Source of the DNA: Sulfurimicrobium sp964384915
Lineage (GTDB): Bacteria > Pseudomonadota > Gammaproteobacteria > Burkholderiales > Sulfuricellaceae
Assembly (NCBI GenBank): GCA_964384915.1
Contig: CAYLMA010000014.1
Location: 13,682-77,681 of the forward strand
Direction of reading: 5' to 3'
Length of the DNA: 64,000 nucleotides
This document shows, one piece after another, positions 61,859 through 64,000 of this stretch. The first letter of the stretch is position 1. Each line of letters starts with the position of its first letter. The notes under the pieces were generated by a model. It saw nothing but the letters and a program-made list of their open reading frames with translations. It had not been told where the DNA came from and did not search any database. The translations under genes and the position numbers were made by a program.

Positions 61859-63292
61859 TCAAGCTTTTCTGTGCTCGCCAACCCGAACAATTTTCATGGT
61901 ATTGGTGCCGCCGGATTTACCGATTGGCTCGCCGATGGTCAGCAAAATCGTGTCGCCATCACGCACGGCGCCACGGCGGCGGAGTTCGTCTTCCGCTTCA
62001 CGCAGCAGCAGTTCTGGATCGTGCGTGAACATCTTGAAATTGATCGGGTGGACGCCGCGGAACAAAGTCACTTTTCTACGGGTTTCCACTTGCGGTGTCA
62101 AGGCGTAGATCGGTACGGTTGTGGCAATGCGCGACATCCACAGCGTGGTGGAGCCGGACTGCGTCAGGGCTGCGATGGCTTTGACCTGCAAATGATTCGC
62201 GGTAAAAATCGCAGCCATGGCAATGGATTCGTCAATTGAGCCGATATTGCGGTTCATGCGCATGCTGGTGGGTGAAATCTCGATTTCCTTTTCCGCTTCC
62301 ACGCATACCCGGTCCATCGCCTGAACCGCTTCCACCGGGTACTGTCCGGCAGCGGTTTCGGCGGACAGCATTACCGCATCCGTACCGTCAATCACCGCGT
62401 TGGCAACGTCGGAAACTTCGGCACGCGTCGGGATCGGGCTGGTGATCATGGATTCCATCATCTGCGTCGCGGTGATCGCCAGCTTGTTCTTTTCCCGCGC
62501 CATGCGAATCATTTTCTTCTGAAGCGCAGGCACGGCGGCATCGCCGACTTCCACGCCCAAATCTCCGCGCGCCACCATGATGGCATCGGAGGCATCCAGT
62601 ATCTCCTCCAGCGCCGGGATGGCTTCAGCACGCTCAATTTTAGCCACCAGCAGGCTATTCCCGCCAGCAGCATGCAATAACTCGCGCGCCAGAATCATAT
62701 CCGCCGCATTGCGGGGAAAGGAAACCGCAACGTAATCCGCCTTAAGCGCCGCTGCAGTCTTGATGTCTTCCTTATCTTTTTCGGTCAGCGCAGCCGCGGA
62801 AAGGCCGCCTCCCTGACGGTTGATGCCCTTGTTGTTGGAAAGCACGCCACCCTGGCGTACCTGGCACACGATCTCGTTGCCGCGCACTTCTTCCACCCAC
62901 ATCACGATACGACCGTCATCGAGGAGCAGGACTGAGCCGCGTGATACATCCTTGGGCAGATCCTTGTAATCCAGGCCGACACGCTCCTGATTGCCCAGTA
63001 GGCAGTCGGCATCGAGGATAAAAGTAGCGCCATTGGCGAGGGCGATTTTGCTGTTCTCAAACTTACCGATACGGATTTTTGGCCCCTGCAAGTCGACTAG
63101 CACACCGATTGCACGCCCGCGTGCCCGGGCCAGCGAACGCACCATTTCAGCGCGTTCAATATGGTCTTCTGGGTTACCATGAGAAAAATTTAACCTGACG
63201 ACATCCACACCCGCTTCAATCAACTGGTCCAATACTTTGGGGTCGTTGGACGATGGGCCGAGGGTCGCAACAATTTTTGTTCTGCGTATCAT
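61859..63292 (-). CDS. pyk: Pyruvate kinase
   Basis: A 477-residue enzyme making pyruvate and ATP from PEP. It has TKIVATLGPSSNDP, LNFSHGNPEDH, DLQGPKIRIG, VARGDLGVEVGDAAVPALQKK, ATQMMESMITSPIPTRAEV and DAVMLSAETAAGQYPVEAV. The active-site Lys in LVAKIERAEAI is present. It lies between fba and pgk. Confidence 0.96.
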   Translation of the reverse strand: MIRRTKIVATLGPSSNDPKVLDQLIEAGVDVVRLNFSHGNPEDHIERAEMVRSLARARGRAIGVLVDLQGPKIRIGKFENSKIALANGATFILDADCLLGNQERVGLDYKDLPKDVSRGSVLLLDDGRIVMWVEEVRGNEIVCQVRQGGVLSNNKGINRQGGGLSAAALTEKDKEDIKTAAALKADYVAVSFPRNAADMILARELLHAAGGNSLLVAKIERAEAIPALEEILDASDAIMVARGDLGVEVGDAAVPALQKKMIRMAREKNKLAITATQMMESMITSPIPTRAEVSDVANAVIDGTDAVMLSAETAAGQYPVEAVQAMDRVCVEAEKEIEISPTSMRMNRNIGSIDESIAMAAIFTANHLQVKAIAALTQSGSTTLWMSRIATTVPIYALTPQVETRRKVTLFRGVHPINFKMFTHDPELLLREAEDELRRRGAVRDGDTILLTIGEPIGKSGGTNTMKIVRVGEHRKA

Positions 63293-63297
63293 TGATG

Positions 63298-63370
63298 GTG
63301 AGGAGTGATGGGTGAGGGGTGAGGGGCAAAACCCCCTCTACGCTCCTCACTCCTCACTCCTATCTCCTCA
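63298..63370. repeat. GTGAGGR palindrome (class A variant) between pgk and pyk
   Basis: GAGTGATGGGTGAGGGGTGA-type heptamers on the left and ACTCCTCACTCCT-type units on the right, with a GGGGCAAAACCCCC centre. It is the GTGAGG counterpart of the GTGAA class A elements. Confidence 0.8.
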
Positions 63371-64000
63371 CTTGGCTTGGGCGCGTTTTTCGAGAATATC
63401 GACAGCAGGCAATTTCTTTCCTTCGAGGAATTCGAGGAAGGCGCCGCCGGCGGTTGAAATATAGGAAACCTTGTCGTAGATGTCGTATTTCTGGATCGCG
63501 GCAATCGTGTCGCCGCCACCGGCCAGGGTAAAGGCCTTGGTGTTGGCAATGGCCATGGCGATGGCCTTGGTGCCTTCGCCGAACTGGTCGAACTCGAATA
63601 CGCCGACCGGGCCGTTCCACACCACGGTGCCGGCCTTCATGATAATGTCGACGAGTTCCTGTGCGGATTTAGGCCCGATGTCGAAAATCATGTCGTCGTC
63701 GGCCACCGTGCCCGCATCCTTCAGGACAGCCGGCTCATTGGCATCGAATTTCTTGCCGCAGACCACGTCGACAGCGACCGGGATGGTGGCGCCACGGGCG
63801 GTCATTTTCGTCATCAGGGCCTGAGCGGTAGGAACCAAATCCATTTCGCACAGCGATTTGCCCACGTTCTTGCCGGTGGCAGCCAGGAAGGTATTGGCGA
63901 TACCACCGCCAACCACCATCTGATCCACTTTCTCGGACAGGGATTCGAGCACGGTCAGCTTGGTGGAAACCTTGGAGCCGCCGACGATGGCGACCATCGG
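63368..64000 (-). CDS. pgk: Phosphoglycerate kinase, C-terminal part
   Basis: At least 210 residues of the C-terminal half of phosphoglycerate kinase; the gene continues past the right edge of the window. It has VAIVGGSKVSTKLTVLESL, VVGGGIANTFLAATG, DIGPKSAQELVDII, VVWNGPVGVFEFDQFGEGT and AGGGDTIAAI, all typical of PGK nucleotide-binding and hinge regions. It is the first visible gene of pgk-pyk-fba. In autotrophs this order often follows gap and tkt. Confidence 0.95.
   Translation of the reverse strand, partial: PMVAIVGGSKVSTKLTVLESLSEKVDQMVVGGGIANTFLAATGKNVGKSLCEMDLVPTAQALMTKMTARGATIPVAVDVVCGKKFDANEPAVLKDAGTVADDDMIFDIGPKSAQELVDIIMKAGTVVWNGPVGVFEFDQFGEGTKAIAMAIANTKAFTLAGGGDTIAAIQKYDIYDKVSYISTAGGAFLEFLEGKKLPAVDILEKRAQAK

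Overview
The window is a chromosomal segment with high G+C and almost no non-coding space. It looks like a betaproteobacterium, probably in or near the Nitrosomonadales (Gallionella, Sulfuricella or Sideroxydans relatives). The placement is an inference from gene families: the betaproteobacterial glutamate-cysteine ligase, adjacent metX and metW, DUF3426, DUF3683 and DUF2322 proteins, a Coq7 hydroxylase, a PTS with only EIIA, HPr and EI, and a split glycine decarboxylase. No tRNA, rRNA, CRISPR array, transposase or phage gene was recognised. The window cuts prmA at the left edge and pgk at the right.

Layout. 1-7.4 kb (+): end of prmA, a DUF3426 protein, then gcvT-gcvH-gcvPA-tpx-gcvPB and a SPOR protein. 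7.4-9.2 kb (-): a double CDGSH protein and an unusual HTH-ferredoxin-reductase fusion. 9.4-12.3 kb (+): glcF, coq7, a DUF2322-like protein and an unknown anchored protein. 12.4-14.8 kb (-): an NAD(P)-binding protein and the ABC-F ATPase ybiT. 14.9-25.3 kb: a c-di-GMP and glutathione region with a PilJ-HAMP-PAS3-GGDEF-EAL-REC protein, gshA, a YcgR-type PilZ protein, a bacteriohemerythrin, gshB and apbE. 25.4-27.9 kb: EIIA-HPr-EI. 28-29.9 kb: metX and metW, separated by a tandem duplication. 30-31.6 kb (-): a lower-GC ATPase plus TOPRIM-like gene pair that may be a defence module. 31.7-35.9 kb: membrane proteins, xthA and pyrE. 36-39.5 kb (-): gatC-gatA-gatB. 39.6-45.6 kb (+): mreBCD-mrdA-rodA and a YqaA-like protein. 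45.7-51.2 kb (+): a giant flavin/Fe-S oxidoreductase and an unknown 542-residue protein. 51.3-53.3 kb (-): phoB-phoR. 53.5-55.5 kb (+): an Ig-like lipoprotein. 55.6-60.5 kb (-): dusB-fis-purH-purD-tsaC. 60.6-64 kb (-): pgk-pyk-fba.

The most distinctive DNA feature is a population of short hyphenated palindromes whose arms are built from 7-, 8- or 9-base micro-repeats. About fifteen lie in the gaps between genes, in at least five sequence classes (GTGAAgg/TTCACcc, AGCtaTC, CACGGAGaa, GCGCAAAG, CCCTCTCCC). Two are in coding DNA: one is an in-frame insertion in gatB and one forms the start of apbE. Two class A copies 10 kb apart share about 80 bases, which shows true homology rather than chance composition.

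Other points of interest are the metX-metW repeat of chained ATGA mini-ORFs, a LOV-like domain lacking its photoactive cysteine, a well-formed Pho box in front of phoB, and an FNR-like site placed at -41.5 relative to a candidate bacteriohemerythrin promoter.
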